Positions 40,677 through 49,567 of a DNA stretch of 64,000 bases are shown piece after piece. The notes below the pieces were generated by a model that worked only from the letters and a program-made list of their open reading frames with translations, had not been told where the DNA came from and ran no database searches. The stretch spans positions 1-64,000 of the forward strand of contig WTFX01000027.1 of the NCBI GenBank assembly GCA_011523825.1. Direction: 5' to 3'. Made by a program: the position numbers and the translations under genes. This DNA comes from Microthrixaceae bacterium. GTDB lineage: Bacteria; Actinomycetota; Acidimicrobiia; Acidimicrobiales; Poriferisodalaceae. How positions within the stretch are numbered: the stretch's first letter is position 1; every line of letters begins with the position of its first letter.

Positions 40677-42399
40677 TGCCGGGGGTGGCCCCGGTGCACT
40701 CGCCGTCCTGGAAGGTCTCCACGCCGTTGACCAGGATGTGGCGGTAGCCGTGCGCCCGCTGCACCCGGCGCCATTCGCCGCCGGGCAGGTCGTAGGTGGC
40801 CTCGCCGATCCACTCGGGGTCGATGGCCAGCTCGTCCATGTCGTACACGAGCACATCCGCCGGTGCGCCTTCCCGCAGCACACCCCGATCCTTGAACCCC
40901 GCCGCGTGAGCCGCCAGTGCCGACATGCGGTAGTGGGCTTCCTCCACGGTGAGCTTCTCTTCGTCGCGCACCATCCATGCCAGGAAGTCGGTGGTCCAGG
41001 CGCCGCCGGTGAAGAACTTGGTGTGGGCGCCGCCGTCGGACACTCCCGGGATGGTGTAGGGCGAGTCGGCGTACACCGCCGACATGTGGTCCACGTTGAA
41101 CTCGGGACCCTCGCCCAAGAACTCCGTGCGCAGGTCGGTCTCGAGCGAGAGGTCCAGCATTACGTCGATGTAGTGCTTGCCTTCTTGCTCGGCGATCTCG
41201 CCCAGCGACTTGCCCACATACTTCTGCAGGTCCTCCCGCCGGGCCACGCCCTGCACCACCAGCTTGCGAGGCGGCCCGCCCACGGCGCCCTGCGTGTTGG
41301 CGAACAGGGTCGAAGCCTCCTCGGTCTCGTGGCGCAGCCGCTCCCGCACTGAGGGGTCGGACATCTTTCGGATCTTCTCGTCGAGTGTGCCGGTGGTGGC
41401 CTCCCGCCACGCCGGGCTGGAGTCGTACAGGTTCCACTCATCAAGCGAGAACGCAAAGCCAGTACGGATCGATGCACCCTGCCCGAAGATGCGCAGACCT
41501 TCGTCCTGGGCCTCCTGGAGCCATTCCAGTCGCTCCTCGTGCACACGCGGGTTGCGCTGGCTGACCGGCACCACATTGTCGATGATCGGCCGGCCGCTCA
41601 CCTCGGCGAGCTGCCGCTTGAACGCCAGATCGTCAGGATCGTTGACATTGGCGCTGGTGGCCTGAGTGAGCTGGATGAAGCCCTCGTCCCGCTCCCGCAG
41701 CACCTCGGCCAAGTTGAAGATGTCGTCGTCGCACATGGTGTCGGTGACCATCGGGCTGCCGTCGAAGTCGGCCTGGGTCGAGTTGGGCCCCAGTCGCTGG
41801 ATCGAGAAGCCGCACAGGCCCGCGTCCATGCCCTCGTGCAGCAGTCGCTGCATCTCCTTGCGCTCGGCATTCGTGGCCGGCCGGCTCTTGGCGGCTTCGA
41901 GGCCCATGACGTAGATCATCAGCGATGCCGTGGGCATGTACTGCAGGACGTTCACGCCCTTCGGCGCAGCGTCCAGCGAGTCCAGGTATTCCGGGATCGT
42001 CTCCCAGTCCCACTTCGGCAGCATGCCTTCCTGCATGGCCGCCAGCGGGATGGCCTCGGTGCGCACCATCGTGAGCATCGAGCGTTCCCGGAAGTCGGGC
42101 TTGCAGGGGGCGAAGCCGAATCCGCAGTTGCCCAGCACCACCGAGGTCACGCCGTGCCAGCTCGAGATCGAGCAGTACGGGTCCCAGCGGATCTGGGCGT
42201 CGTAGTGGGTGTGCAGGTCGATGGCCCCGGGCGCCACGATGCAGCCGGCGGCGTCGATGACCTCCCGGGACGGCCTATCGGCCCGACCGCCGATCTTGGC
42301 GATGCGACCGTCGGCGATCCACATATCGCCTTGGTAGCGAGGCACCCGCGTCCCGTCGACGATCGTGCCGTCCTTGATATGGATGTCGTATTCCTCCAC
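40651..42399 (-). CDS. Amidohydrolase, D-aminoacylase/N-acyl-D-amino-acid deacylase-like
   Basis: 582 residues, GTG start behind GGGGGG. N-terminal segment with IKDGTIVDGT and WIADGRIAKIGG, metal motif APGAIDLHTHYDAQ near 57, SSWHGVTSVVLGNCGFGFAPC near 77 (the Cys typical of D-aminoacylases), and the catalytic Asp region GVSDGGAHTKFFT near 468. The family deacylates N-acyl-D-amino acids or opens related amides with zinc. Minus strand, 93 bp after an SDR gene. A TAGGTT in the AT-rich stretch near 42430 may be the -10 of its promoter. Substrate is not determined. Confidence 0.87.
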   Translation of the reverse strand: MEEYDIHIKDGTIVDGTRVPRYQGDMWIADGRIAKIGGRADRPSREVIDAAGCIVAPGAIDLHTHYDAQIRWDPYCSISSWHGVTSVVLGNCGFGFAPCKPDFRERSMLTMVRTEAIPLAAMQEGMLPKWDWETIPEYLDSLDAAPKGVNVLQYMPTASLMIYVMGLEAAKSRPATNAERKEMQRLLHEGMDAGLCGFSIQRLGPNSTQADFDGSPMVTDTMCDDDIFNLAEVLRERDEGFIQLTQATSANVNDPDDLAFKRQLAEVSGRPIIDNVVPVSQRNPRVHEERLEWLQEAQDEGLRIFGQGASIRTGFAFSLDEWNLYDSSPAWREATTGTLDEKIRKMSDPSVRERLRHETEEASTLFANTQGAVGGPPRKLVVQGVARREDLQKYVGKSLGEIAEQEGKHYIDVMLDLSLETDLRTEFLGEGPEFNVDHMSAVYADSPYTIPGVSDGGAHTKFFTGGAWTTDFLAWMVRDEEKLTVEEAHYRMSALAAHAAGFKDRGVLREGAPADVLVYDMDELAIDPEWIGEATYDLPGGEWRRVQRAHGYRHILVNGVETFQDGECTGATPGMLLRHGRG

Positions 42400-42492
42400 G
42401 ATGTTCCCCCCTTGGCCCAGCGCTGCAAAAAACCTAACACAGCTTCGTAAATCGATAGTCAGGCCGGGCGGGGTGCCGGGAGCCGGCGGGCG

Positions 42493-43272
42493 TCAGAAGA
42501 TGCTGAAACCGCCGTCGATCTTGATGACGTCGCCGGTGTGCCAGCGTGACGCATCGCTCATCAGGTACACCGCAATCGGGCCGAAGTCGTCCGGCACGCC
42601 CCAGCGCCGCATCGGTATGCGCGGCATCACGTTGTCCACGAACTTGTCCCAGTTGAACAGGCGCTCGGTCATCGCCGTGTCGATCCAGCCGGGAATGATG
42701 GCGTTCGCAGTGATCTTGTAGCGGGCCATCTCGACCGACAGACCCATCATCATCGCGATCATGGCGCCCTTGGTGGCCGCATACGCCTGACCCCGCGCCG
42801 CACCTTGGATGGCAGTACCGCTGGAGGTCAGCACCAGGCTGCCTCCCTCGCCCTGGGCGATCATCTGTCGGGTGGCGGCGCGCAGGGTGAAGAACACGCC
42901 GTGCAGGTTCACGTCGATAACGCTGAACCAGTCCTCATCGGAGTGCTCGTGGAAGCCCTTCTGGTTCTGGGTGCCGATGCCGGCATTCGGAAAGCAGGCG
43001 TCGATGCGCCCGTAGCGCTCGACAACCGCTGCCATGGACTCCTCGACCTGTTCTTGGTCGGAGACGTCGCAGCGCAGCGCGCTGGCGGACGGGTTGATCT
43101 CTTGCAGCTCGGCCTCGGCCGCCGCGTTCTTGTCGGGGTTGGTGCCCCAGATGCTGACGTCAGCCCCGGCGGCGGCGACGCCACGGGCGTAGCCCAGGCC
43201 GATGCCGCCGTTGCCTCCGGTGATGACCGCGACCTTGCCGGTGAGGTCGAAGCCGTCGTACTGGTAGGCCAC
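42493..43272 (-). CDS. SDR family oxidoreductase
   Basis: 259 residues, GTG start. Motifs: TGGNGGIGLG, CDVSDQEQ, NAGIG, VLTSSGTAI (Ser at -13), AYAATKGAM (Y-x3-K), PGWIDTAM and a terminal IDGGFSIF. Classical NAD(P)-dependent SDR. Seven bp separate it from the epoxide-hydrolase-like gene upstream on the same strand, so the two form an operon that could act on successive steps of one substrate. Confidence 0.88.
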   Translation of the reverse strand: MAYQYDGFDLTGKVAVITGGNGGIGLGYARGVAAAGADVSIWGTNPDKNAAAEAELQEINPSASALRCDVSDQEQVEESMAAVVERYGRIDACFPNAGIGTQNQKGFHEHSDEDWFSVIDVNLHGVFFTLRAATRQMIAQGEGGSLVLTSSGTAIQGAARGQAYAATKGAMIAMMMGLSVEMARYKITANAIIPGWIDTAMTERLFNWDKFVDNVMPRIPMRRWGVPDDFGPIAVYLMSDASRWHTGDVIKIDGGFSIF

Positions 43273-43279
43273 GGCGAGC

Positions 43280-43660
43280 TCAGCCGCCCTTGATCTGGCG
43301 CATGAACATGCCGTTGTCGAAGTAGTCCCGCCAGAACGTGATGAGCCCGTCGTTGACCTCGAAGATGCCCATCACCGGCAGCTCGATCTGGCGGCCGGAT
43401 CCAGTGTGGAAGCGGTCGACGCGCTCGTTCATGACGGTGTTGCCGGTGGCCGTCTGCCGGACGATTTCGAACTCGACGGGGCCATCACCCCTTGTCAGGC
43501 CGCTCAGGAATTCCTTCATGGCATCGGGACCAGTCATGTCGCCGACTGGCACGTTGTCGTAGTAGACGTCGTCGGAGACATGAGCGGCTGCGCCATCGAG
43601 GTCCTTTGCTTCGATGCAGGCGATGAACTTGCCGACGACCTCGGTTGGGGAATCTGACAT
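43280..43660 (-). CDS. Limonene-1,2-epoxide hydrolase-like protein
   Basis: 126 residues, close to the family length (~145). NTF2 fold with the LEH catalytic set in place: Tyr34 and Asn36 in YYDNVP, the Arg80-x-Asp82 pair in NERVDRF and an acidic residue at D112 in WRDYFD. In LEH these activate water for one-step epoxide opening. The ATG at 43660 has GGAG 11 nt upstream. Followed at once by an SDR, which would oxidise the resulting diol; the epoxide itself is unknown. A SnoaL-type isomerase is the alternative. Confidence 0.75.
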   Translation of the reverse strand: MSDSPTEVVGKFIACIEAKDLDGAAAHVSDDVYYDNVPVGDMTGPDAMKEFLSGLTRGDGPVEFEIVRQTATGNTVMNERVDRFHTGSGRQIELPVMGIFEVNDGLITFWRDYFDNGMFMRQIKGG

Positions 43661-43843
43661 GACTGTTGTGCTCCAGTTTTGGACGGCCGGCGAGCCCAGC
43701 CGCCGGGGCCTCTGGTGTAGCACGCGGCATGATCCGGTGCTCAGCCAGAACGGCGGGTGCGGCACCGTGTCGGGCGCTAGCGCCGAGAGTGGCTGAGAGT
43801 AAGGTCAGCGAGCTATGAAGCCGCAGCAGGTGAGGTGTCAACC

Positions 43844-45232
43844 ATGACGGGCAGCACTGACCGCAGGCCGCTGGACGGCGTCCGGGTCTTCGAGATCAGC
43901 ATCGCAGTGGCGGCGCCATGTTGCGGGAAGATCCTGGCCCACCACGGCGCTGAAGTGTTCAAGGTGGAGGCCCGCAGCTATCCCGACGTCGCTCGGGCCT
44001 TCGGTTCAGCATGGGCACGAGATCCCGAGCTGGCCGACGTGTTCTGTGACACCAGCCCGTATGTGCCCGAGATGTCCTGCGGCAAGCGTTCGGTGGGCTT
44101 CGAGCTGAAGCAACCCGGGGGGCTCGAGGCCGCCAAGCGGCTGCTGGCGACCTGCGACGTGTTCCTCACTAACTTTGCTGCGCCGGGCATTGCCGAGCTG
44201 GGCCTCGACTACGCATCTGTCTCCGAGCTGCGGCCCGACATCATCTACGCCGGCATGACGGGTTTCGGCGTCGATCCCGACAAGCCGTACTACCCCTTCC
44301 GGGCCTTCGGGCCCAATCAGGCCCCGCTCGTGGGCTGGGACGCCCTCACCGGGTTCCCGCACGAGGAACCCGCAGGCATACCATCCATCGCACCGCCCGA
44401 CTACATGGGCGGCCTGCACGCCACACTGGCGATTCTCAGCGCACTGCACGAGCGTGATCAGACCGGCGAGGGACGCTTCATCGACATCAGCCAGCTCGAG
44501 ACGACGGTGTCGTTCCTGGGCCCGTACCTGGTGGGTCAGGACCTGGGTGTGCCAGAGCCGTTCCGCAACGGCAACCGCGTGCCGTGGTCGGCGCCAGCTG
44601 GCATCTACCCGTGCGCCGGCGGCGACGTGTGGGTCGCCGTTGAGGTGCAGAGCGACGAGGCGTGGCGAGCGCTCACCGGACTGGCGGAGTGGTCCGAGAT
44701 CGATGCCCACGACGACAGCGGGCAGCCGGCGCTGTCTACGTATCCCCATGCGTCCCTGGCTGAGCGACTCGCCAACCATGACGCCATCGACGTGGAATTG
44801 TCTGCGTGGACGGCACGGCGCAGCCCGCAGCAAGCGGCGGCCGAACTGCAGGCGCTCGGCGTGGCGGCGTACGAAGTGCTGGACCACCGCGGAGTTCTGG
44901 TCGATCCGCAGGTGCATGACCGCCGGCCATATTCGATCGTCCCGTGCCCCCGCCTCGGCAGGGATCTGTTTGTGCGGGACCCGCTTCAGATGAGCGCGAC
45001 CCCGCCGTTCGTGACACGGGCGGGGCCGAACATGGGTGGCGACACCACCGATGTCATGGCCGAGCTGGGCTACGCCGACGACGAGGTGACCCAGATGATC
45101 GAATCGGGCGACGTGTTCACCGATTCCCGGCCTGAACTCGTGCTGGAACGGCCCTTCGACCGCTGGTACGAATCGGTGGGCATCGCCGAGTTCTACGACG
45201 CCGAGGGCAACATCACGGGCGGCGGGCAATGA
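43844..45232 (+). CDS. Class III CoA-transferase (CaiB/BaiF family)
   Basis: 462 residues. RPLDGVRVFEISIAVAAPCCGKILAHHGAEVFKVE at the N-terminus in family form, SCGKRSVGFELKQPGG near 82, YAGMTGFGVDPDKPY near 143 and the catalytic Asp in GRFIDISQLETT near 213. The enzyme moves CoA between an acyl-CoA donor and a carboxylate. The ATG at 43844 is preceded by AGGTGAGG. Its stop overlaps the next CoA-transferase gene (ATGA at 45229); the two may form a heteromer. First gene of a plus-strand run of two CoA-transferases, enoyl-CoA hydratase and CoA-transferase. Confidence 0.9.
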   Translation: MTGSTDRRPLDGVRVFEISIAVAAPCCGKILAHHGAEVFKVEARSYPDVARAFGSAWARDPELADVFCDTSPYVPEMSCGKRSVGFELKQPGGLEAAKRLLATCDVFLTNFAAPGIAELGLDYASVSELRPDIIYAGMTGFGVDPDKPYYPFRAFGPNQAPLVGWDALTGFPHEEPAGIPSIAPPDYMGGLHATLAILSALHERDQTGEGRFIDISQLETTVSFLGPYLVGQDLGVPEPFRNGNRVPWSAPAGIYPCAGGDVWVAVEVQSDEAWRALTGLAEWSEIDAHDDSGQPALSTYPHASLAERLANHDAIDVELSAWTARRSPQQAAAELQALGVAAYEVLDHRGVLVDPQVHDRRPYSIVPCPRLGRDLFVRDPLQMSATPPFVTRAGPNMGGDTTDVMAELGYADDEVTQMIESGDVFTDSRPELVLERPFDRWYESVGIAEFYDAEGNITGGGQ

Positions 45233-46464
45233 GCGCCGAACAGGCCGCTCCCCAGCGGCGGGGCCCTTGGACGGGCACCCGGGTACTCGATCTCACCGGG
45301 TTGTCGGGTGCGTACGGCACGCGGGTGTGGGCGGCGCTCGGTGCCGACGTCATCTGCGTGGAGCCTCCCCAGGGCAACCCGGTGCGGACGATGCCGCCGC
45401 TCGCCCCGGGGCACAGCGGTCCCGAAGCCAGCCTGTGGTGGGCGTACTACGCAGCTTCCAAACGCAGCGTGGTGCTGGATCTCACCGACGCCGAAGACGT
45501 CTCTGCGCTGGTGAGGCTGATCGGTACAGCCGATGTGGTGCTCGACGACGCACCTCCGGCCACCCAGGAGACGTACCGGTGGTTGGCAGACAGCGGCGAG
45601 GGCGGCCTCGGCGTGGCAGGCATCGTCGAGCGATTCCCGCACGTGACCTGGGTGTCGATCACGCCGTTCGGCATGACCGGTCCACGGCGTGCCTGGCGCT
45701 CGTCGAACCTGATCGGCTGGGCGTCCTGCGGCCTGGCGTCCACGGTCGGCTTTCCCCACGGTCCGCCTCTGGCGCCAGGCGGCGAGATCGGCGTGCTGAT
45801 GCACGGGGCATCGCTGTACGGCGTGATCGGTTCGATGCTGGCGTTGCGCTCCCGTGATCAGGCCGCAGCGAACGGCGGTGCTGCTGTGGGCCAGACCGTC
45901 GATCTGTCGCTGCAGGACTTCGGTATCTGGCTGTCTCCCGAGACGGGCGTCCCGCTGTACCTGGACGACCAGGTGCCGAGACCCCGCGCCGGCAACCGGC
46001 GGCCCATCACCAGCCCGATGGGCATGTATCCGGCGTCTGACGGCTACGTGGCGATGATCGCCATCCAGCCCGCTCACTGGAACGCGGTCGCCCAATGGGT
46101 GCACGAGCTCACCGGCAACGAGGGCATCCTCGACGAGATCTTCGTCGACATCGTGGTGCGGCGCGAGGCGCTCGAAGCCGTGGATGCCTGGGTGGAAGAG
46201 CTGACGACGCAGTTCACCAAGCAGGAGTTGTTCGTGGAGGGACAGCGCCGGCGGATACCGATCACCCCGGTGAACACCGTGGGTGACCTGCGTACCGACC
46301 CACATCTCGAGGCGGTCGGCTGGTGGCGGAGCGAGGAGCACCCGGTTCTGGGCAGCTACACCGTGCCAGGTTCTCCGTTCAACACCGACGGCGACTGGTG
46401 GGCCTGGGATCGTGCGCCGATGCTGGGCGAGCACACCGAAGAAGTGCTCGGCGAGTTGAGCTGA
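45229..46464 (+). CDS. Class III CoA-transferase (CaiB/BaiF family)
   Basis: 411 residues. GTRVLDLTGLSGAYGTRVWAALGADVICVE at the start in family form, SKRSVVLDLTDAED near 78, WVSITPFGMTGP near 140 and the catalytic Asp in GQTVDLSLQD near 222. A C-terminal segment with KQELFVEGQRRRIPITPVNT and EAVGWWRSEEHP is typical. It is translationally coupled to the preceding CoA-transferase, with which it shares only family-level similarity, so an alpha/beta pair is plausible. Confidence 0.9.
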   Translation: MSAEQAAPQRRGPWTGTRVLDLTGLSGAYGTRVWAALGADVICVEPPQGNPVRTMPPLAPGHSGPEASLWWAYYAASKRSVVLDLTDAEDVSALVRLIGTADVVLDDAPPATQETYRWLADSGEGGLGVAGIVERFPHVTWVSITPFGMTGPRRAWRSSNLIGWASCGLASTVGFPHGPPLAPGGEIGVLMHGASLYGVIGSMLALRSRDQAAANGGAAVGQTVDLSLQDFGIWLSPETGVPLYLDDQVPRPRAGNRRPITSPMGMYPASDGYVAMIAIQPAHWNAVAQWVHELTGNEGILDEIFVDIVVRREALEAVDAWVEELTTQFTKQELFVEGQRRRIPITPVNTVGDLRTDPHLEAVGWWRSEEHPVLGSYTVPGSPFNTDGDWWAWDRAPMLGEHTEEVLGELS

Positions 46465-46525
46465 GCGAGGGCGCGACCACATCAACCAGACTGCGTCACG
46501 AACCGACCCTCGGGGAGGCGTTGAG

Positions 46526-47278
46526 ATGATCAGGTTGACCCATGACGGCGCGGTCGGTGTGGTGACGCTGTCCCATCCGCCCCGCAACCTGATCGGCGAC
46601 GAGTTCATCGATCGCTACTGCACTGCGCAGGAAGATGCCGTGGCTGCAGGCGCGCGGGCGATCCTGGTGCGCAGCGACCTGCGTCATTTCTGTGCTGGTG
46701 CGGACGTCAAAGCGCTGGGACCCGGCGACGGTGCCGCCAGCGACCCTGCAGCAGTGCTCGACCGGCTCGAATCGATCCCGGTGCCGACCGTGGCGGCGAT
46801 TCACGGCGCCGTGCTCGGCGGGGGCTTCGAGCTGGCGCTGGCGTGCGACTTGATCGTGGCCGCCGAATCGGCCCAGGTAGGCGCTGTGGAGGTGACGCTG
46901 GGCCTAGTGCCGCTGCTGGGTGCCATCCAGCGCCTGGTGGCCCGAGCCGGCCCGGCCAGGGCACGTGAGATCACCATGCTCGGGCGCCGCTACCGGCCCG
47001 CGGAACTCGAGCGGTTGGGCGTGGTGAACCTGGTCGTGCCCGACGGTGAACTGGAAGAGGCATCGATGTCCTTGGCGCGCCAGCTGGCGGCGGGACCCAC
47101 GGTTGCGCTGGGTGTCATCAAGCGCGTGGTCAGCATCGCCGTCAACGACGGCACGAGAGCCGCTGACGAAGCACTGAGCGGTGAGCTTGCGACCATGTGG
47201 GCGTCGAATGATGTGCGGCGCGGTACCGAAGCGATGTTCACCGATGGCCCCGGAACCGCAGTGTTCGAAGGCAACTGA
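46526..47278 (+). CDS. Enoyl-CoA hydratase/isomerase (crotonase) family protein
   Basis: 250 residues. Crotonase signatures: HFCAGADVKAL near 54 (oxyanion-hole segment) and AIHGAVLGGGFELALACDLIVAA near 91, then GAVEVTLGLVPLLGAIQRL near 118. The two Glu of classical hydratases correspond to about E120 and a Pro/Leu-rich position, so hydration is not certain; isomerase or hydrolase action is possible. A GGGGAGG ribosome site precedes the ATG. It lies between CoA-transferases, so it would act on the CoA esters they form. Confidence 0.87.
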   Translation: MIRLTHDGAVGVVTLSHPPRNLIGDEFIDRYCTAQEDAVAAGARAILVRSDLRHFCAGADVKALGPGDGAASDPAAVLDRLESIPVPTVAAIHGAVLGGGFELALACDLIVAAESAQVGAVEVTLGLVPLLGAIQRLVARAGPARAREITMLGRRYRPAELERLGVVNLVVPDGELEEASMSLARQLAAGPTVALGVIKRVVSIAVNDGTRAADEALSGELATMWASNDVRRGTEAMFTDGPGTAVFEGN

Positions 47279-47296
47279 GCGAACCGAGGCTGTGAC

Positions 47297-48571
47297 ATGA
47301 CCGACGCCACTTCCGAACTGCCCGACGGCAATGGCGACACCGACGCCGAGCAGGCTGCCGAGCACGCTGCACCGCTGGCCGGCATCACCGTGGTGGACTT
47401 CACGCGAGTGCTGGCAGGGCCGACGGCGACCCGGATCCTCGTCGAGATGGGCGCATCGGTGACCAAGGTGGAGCCGCCTGCGGCGGACATCGCCCGGGCC
47501 GCATCGCCCTCCGCAGGCCCGACATCGGGCTACTACCTGCAGTTGAACGGCGGCAAGCGCAACCTCAGCATCGACCTGAACTATCCGGAGGGACGCGCCG
47601 CAGTCTTTGAGCTGTGCAGCCGGGCCGACGTGATCGTCGAGAACTACCGACCCGGCACCATGGCGACCTTCGGCCTGGACTACGAGGCGGTGAGCGCTGT
47701 CAATCCCATGGTCGTGTACGTGTCGATGTCGGGCTACGGGCAGGACAACCCGTGGTCGGGCCGACCCGCGTTCGCGCCCACAGTGCAGGCCGAGAGCGGT
47801 TCCACAGCTACGCATCTCGCTCACTACGGCGACCTGCTGGCCCGCCCGACGACCGACTCCACCAGCCAGGCAGACCTGTACACCGGCGTGCAGGGCGCGC
47901 TCGCAGCCGTCACCGGCCTGTTCCAGCGCGGCGTCACCGGTCGGGGGACGCACGCCGATGTCTCGATGATGGCCACGATGCTGTCGGTGAACGAGCGGCT
48001 GCACATGGAGGCCAACGGGCTGGACCCGCTGGGGGAGCCCACCGCGCTGAGCGCTCCGGAGTCGCCGATCTTCGAGATGGCTGACGGCTCGCTGATCACC
48101 ATCGCCGCGTCGCCGGTGTGGAGCCCGGCGTTCGGCCGGTACTGCACGATGATGGGCCGCAACGATCTCAAGGCCGACTCCCGTTACAAGACGCCTGAGC
48201 TGCGCCGGGAGCACTACGACGAGTTGATGGCGGAGGTCGCGGCGTGGATCCGCACCTTCGGGAGCATCGACGAGCTGGAGCACCAGGTCTCAGGGGCCGG
48301 CGGTCTGGCCGTCGGCCGCATCCGGACGTCGGGCGAGGCGCTCGACACCGAGTGGGCCGAGGCGGTCCAGCCGTACTACACCGTCGAAGCCGACGGGCGC
48401 GAGCTGCGCCTGATGCGCGGGCCGTGGCGATTCGACAACCTGTCGACGGCGCCATTGCCGCTGGCGGCAGCGCAGGGGGCGCACAATGCCGAGGTCATGG
48501 CGGAGCTCGGGGCTACCGAGTCCGAGATAGCCGATCTGGCCGAGCGAGGCGTGCTCCGCTCCAACGACTGA
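47297..48571 (+). CDS. Class III CoA-transferase (CaiB/BaiF family)
   Basis: 424 residues. GITVVDFTRVLAGPTATRILVEMGASVTKVE in family form, NGGKRNLSIDLNYPEG near 83, VYVSMSGYGQDNPWSG near 140 and the catalytic Asp in GTHADVSMMATM near 219. This is the canonical (formyl-CoA transferase-like) type. Eighteen bp after the enoyl-CoA hydratase, same strand, last of the four-gene run, ending 9 bp before the convergent MOSC gene. Confidence 0.9.
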   Translation: MTDATSELPDGNGDTDAEQAAEHAAPLAGITVVDFTRVLAGPTATRILVEMGASVTKVEPPAADIARAASPSAGPTSGYYLQLNGGKRNLSIDLNYPEGRAAVFELCSRADVIVENYRPGTMATFGLDYEAVSAVNPMVVYVSMSGYGQDNPWSGRPAFAPTVQAESGSTATHLAHYGDLLARPTTDSTSQADLYTGVQGALAAVTGLFQRGVTGRGTHADVSMMATMLSVNERLHMEANGLDPLGEPTALSAPESPIFEMADGSLITIAASPVWSPAFGRYCTMMGRNDLKADSRYKTPELRREHYDELMAEVAAWIRTFGSIDELEHQVSGAGGLAVGRIRTSGEALDTEWAEAVQPYYTVEADGRELRLMRGPWRFDNLSTAPLPLAAAQGAHNAEVMAELGATESEIADLAERGVLRSND

Positions 48572-48580
48572 GGCCGCTGC

Positions 48581-49489
48581 TCAGCGCGGTGGGTCGAGCA
48601 GGGGCTGTCCGGTGGCCGTCACGATGACCGGGTCGCCTACGGAGACCACAGCGCCTTCGGGATCGATGGTGCAGGCGATGCCGAACATGGCGTTGCCCTC
48701 CAGCATGCCTCGCATGCCCGGCGAGAATCCTTCGGCGCTGTAGCACCAGCGGTGCTCGCGCAGCACCAGGGCCGGCTCACGGTGCCGCTCGCCGGTGTCT
48801 TGGTCGATCTGGGGGACGGCACAGCGGGGCCACACCACACGGGCGGCGAGCTGGGTGGGTCCGATGGAGAACTCCGTCCAGGTGTCCTCGGCCCACGGCT
48901 GGTCGTTGGTGACGATCAGGTTGGCACGGAACCGCTCGATGCCGAACGGCTCGGACGCCCGCGCAACGAGATCGTCGAGGGAAGCAGTGCTGGCGACCAG
49001 CACGGGCGCGGCGTCGGCGAATCCGGTGGGGCGTCCCCGGAACAGCCGCATCGGCCGTGACGACTCGGGAGTCAACGCTGCGAGCCTGGCCGGGAAACCG
49101 AGCACTTCGCTGAAGAACTCGGCGGCTTCGTCTCCCGCATCGGCGCACGCCACTTCGTCGCCGATGAGCGCAAGGACAGTGACGTCGTTGGCGTCGGGCC
49201 GCTTCACCTCGATCGTGCCCACGCCGGGTGCGCTGACGGTCAGGCCGCCTTCGATCGGCTCCGGTGCGACCGTGGCGAGCGCTGCGTTCCGGCGCTGGGT
49301 GACCGCCTCGCCGAGGGCGCCGTCTGACGCATCGTTCTGGTCGGGGTCCGTCACCACCTGCCATTGCCGGTCGCCTTCGAGCCCCGTTGCGGTCACCGTC
49401 GCCGAGTCCAGCTCGATGCGGCGGCAGCCCTTGATGGGGTGGATGGCGATACCGGTGAGCGATCCGCCGTCGTGGCTCTCCGTGGTCAT
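48581..49489 (-). CDS. MOSC domain protein, YcbX/mARC-like
   Basis: 302 residues. A MOSC N-terminal beta-barrel (IHPIKGCRRIELDSATVTATGLEGDRQWQVV in pieces, residues 15-47) precedes the MOSC domain with FRANLIVTNDQPWAEDTW near 185 and the Moco-ligating Cys in VVWPRCAVPQIDQDTG near 220. YcbX/mARC enzymes reduce N-hydroxylated compounds with a molybdenum cofactor. No fused ferredoxin domain. Leaderless-type promoter TAGGGT 6 nt before the ATG. It lies between a CoA-transferase and dddP and is divergent from the latter. Confidence 0.88.
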   Translation of the reverse strand: MTTESHDGGSLTGIAIHPIKGCRRIELDSATVTATGLEGDRQWQVVTDPDQNDASDGALGEAVTQRRNAALATVAPEPIEGGLTVSAPGVGTIEVKRPDANDVTVLALIGDEVACADAGDEAAEFFSEVLGFPARLAALTPESSRPMRLFRGRPTGFADAAPVLVASTASLDDLVARASEPFGIERFRANLIVTNDQPWAEDTWTEFSIGPTQLAARVVWPRCAVPQIDQDTGERHREPALVLREHRWCYSAEGFSPGMRGMLEGNAMFGIACTIDPEGAVVSVGDPVIVTATGQPLLDPPR

Positions 49490-49495
49490 GGTCAG

Positions 49496-49501
49496 ACCCT
49501 A
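49496..49501 (-). promoter_or_regulatory. Probable -10 hexamer TAGGGT, leaderless, for the MOSC gene
   Basis: On the minus strand TAGGGT is followed by 6 nt (CTGACC) and the ATG at 49489. Confidence 0.45.
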
Positions 49502-49567
49502 GGCTCGCCGCGCACCGCTGTCTCGGAGTCGCGGCGGCCTGGCTGACGTGAGGAGGGACCAGCAGGC

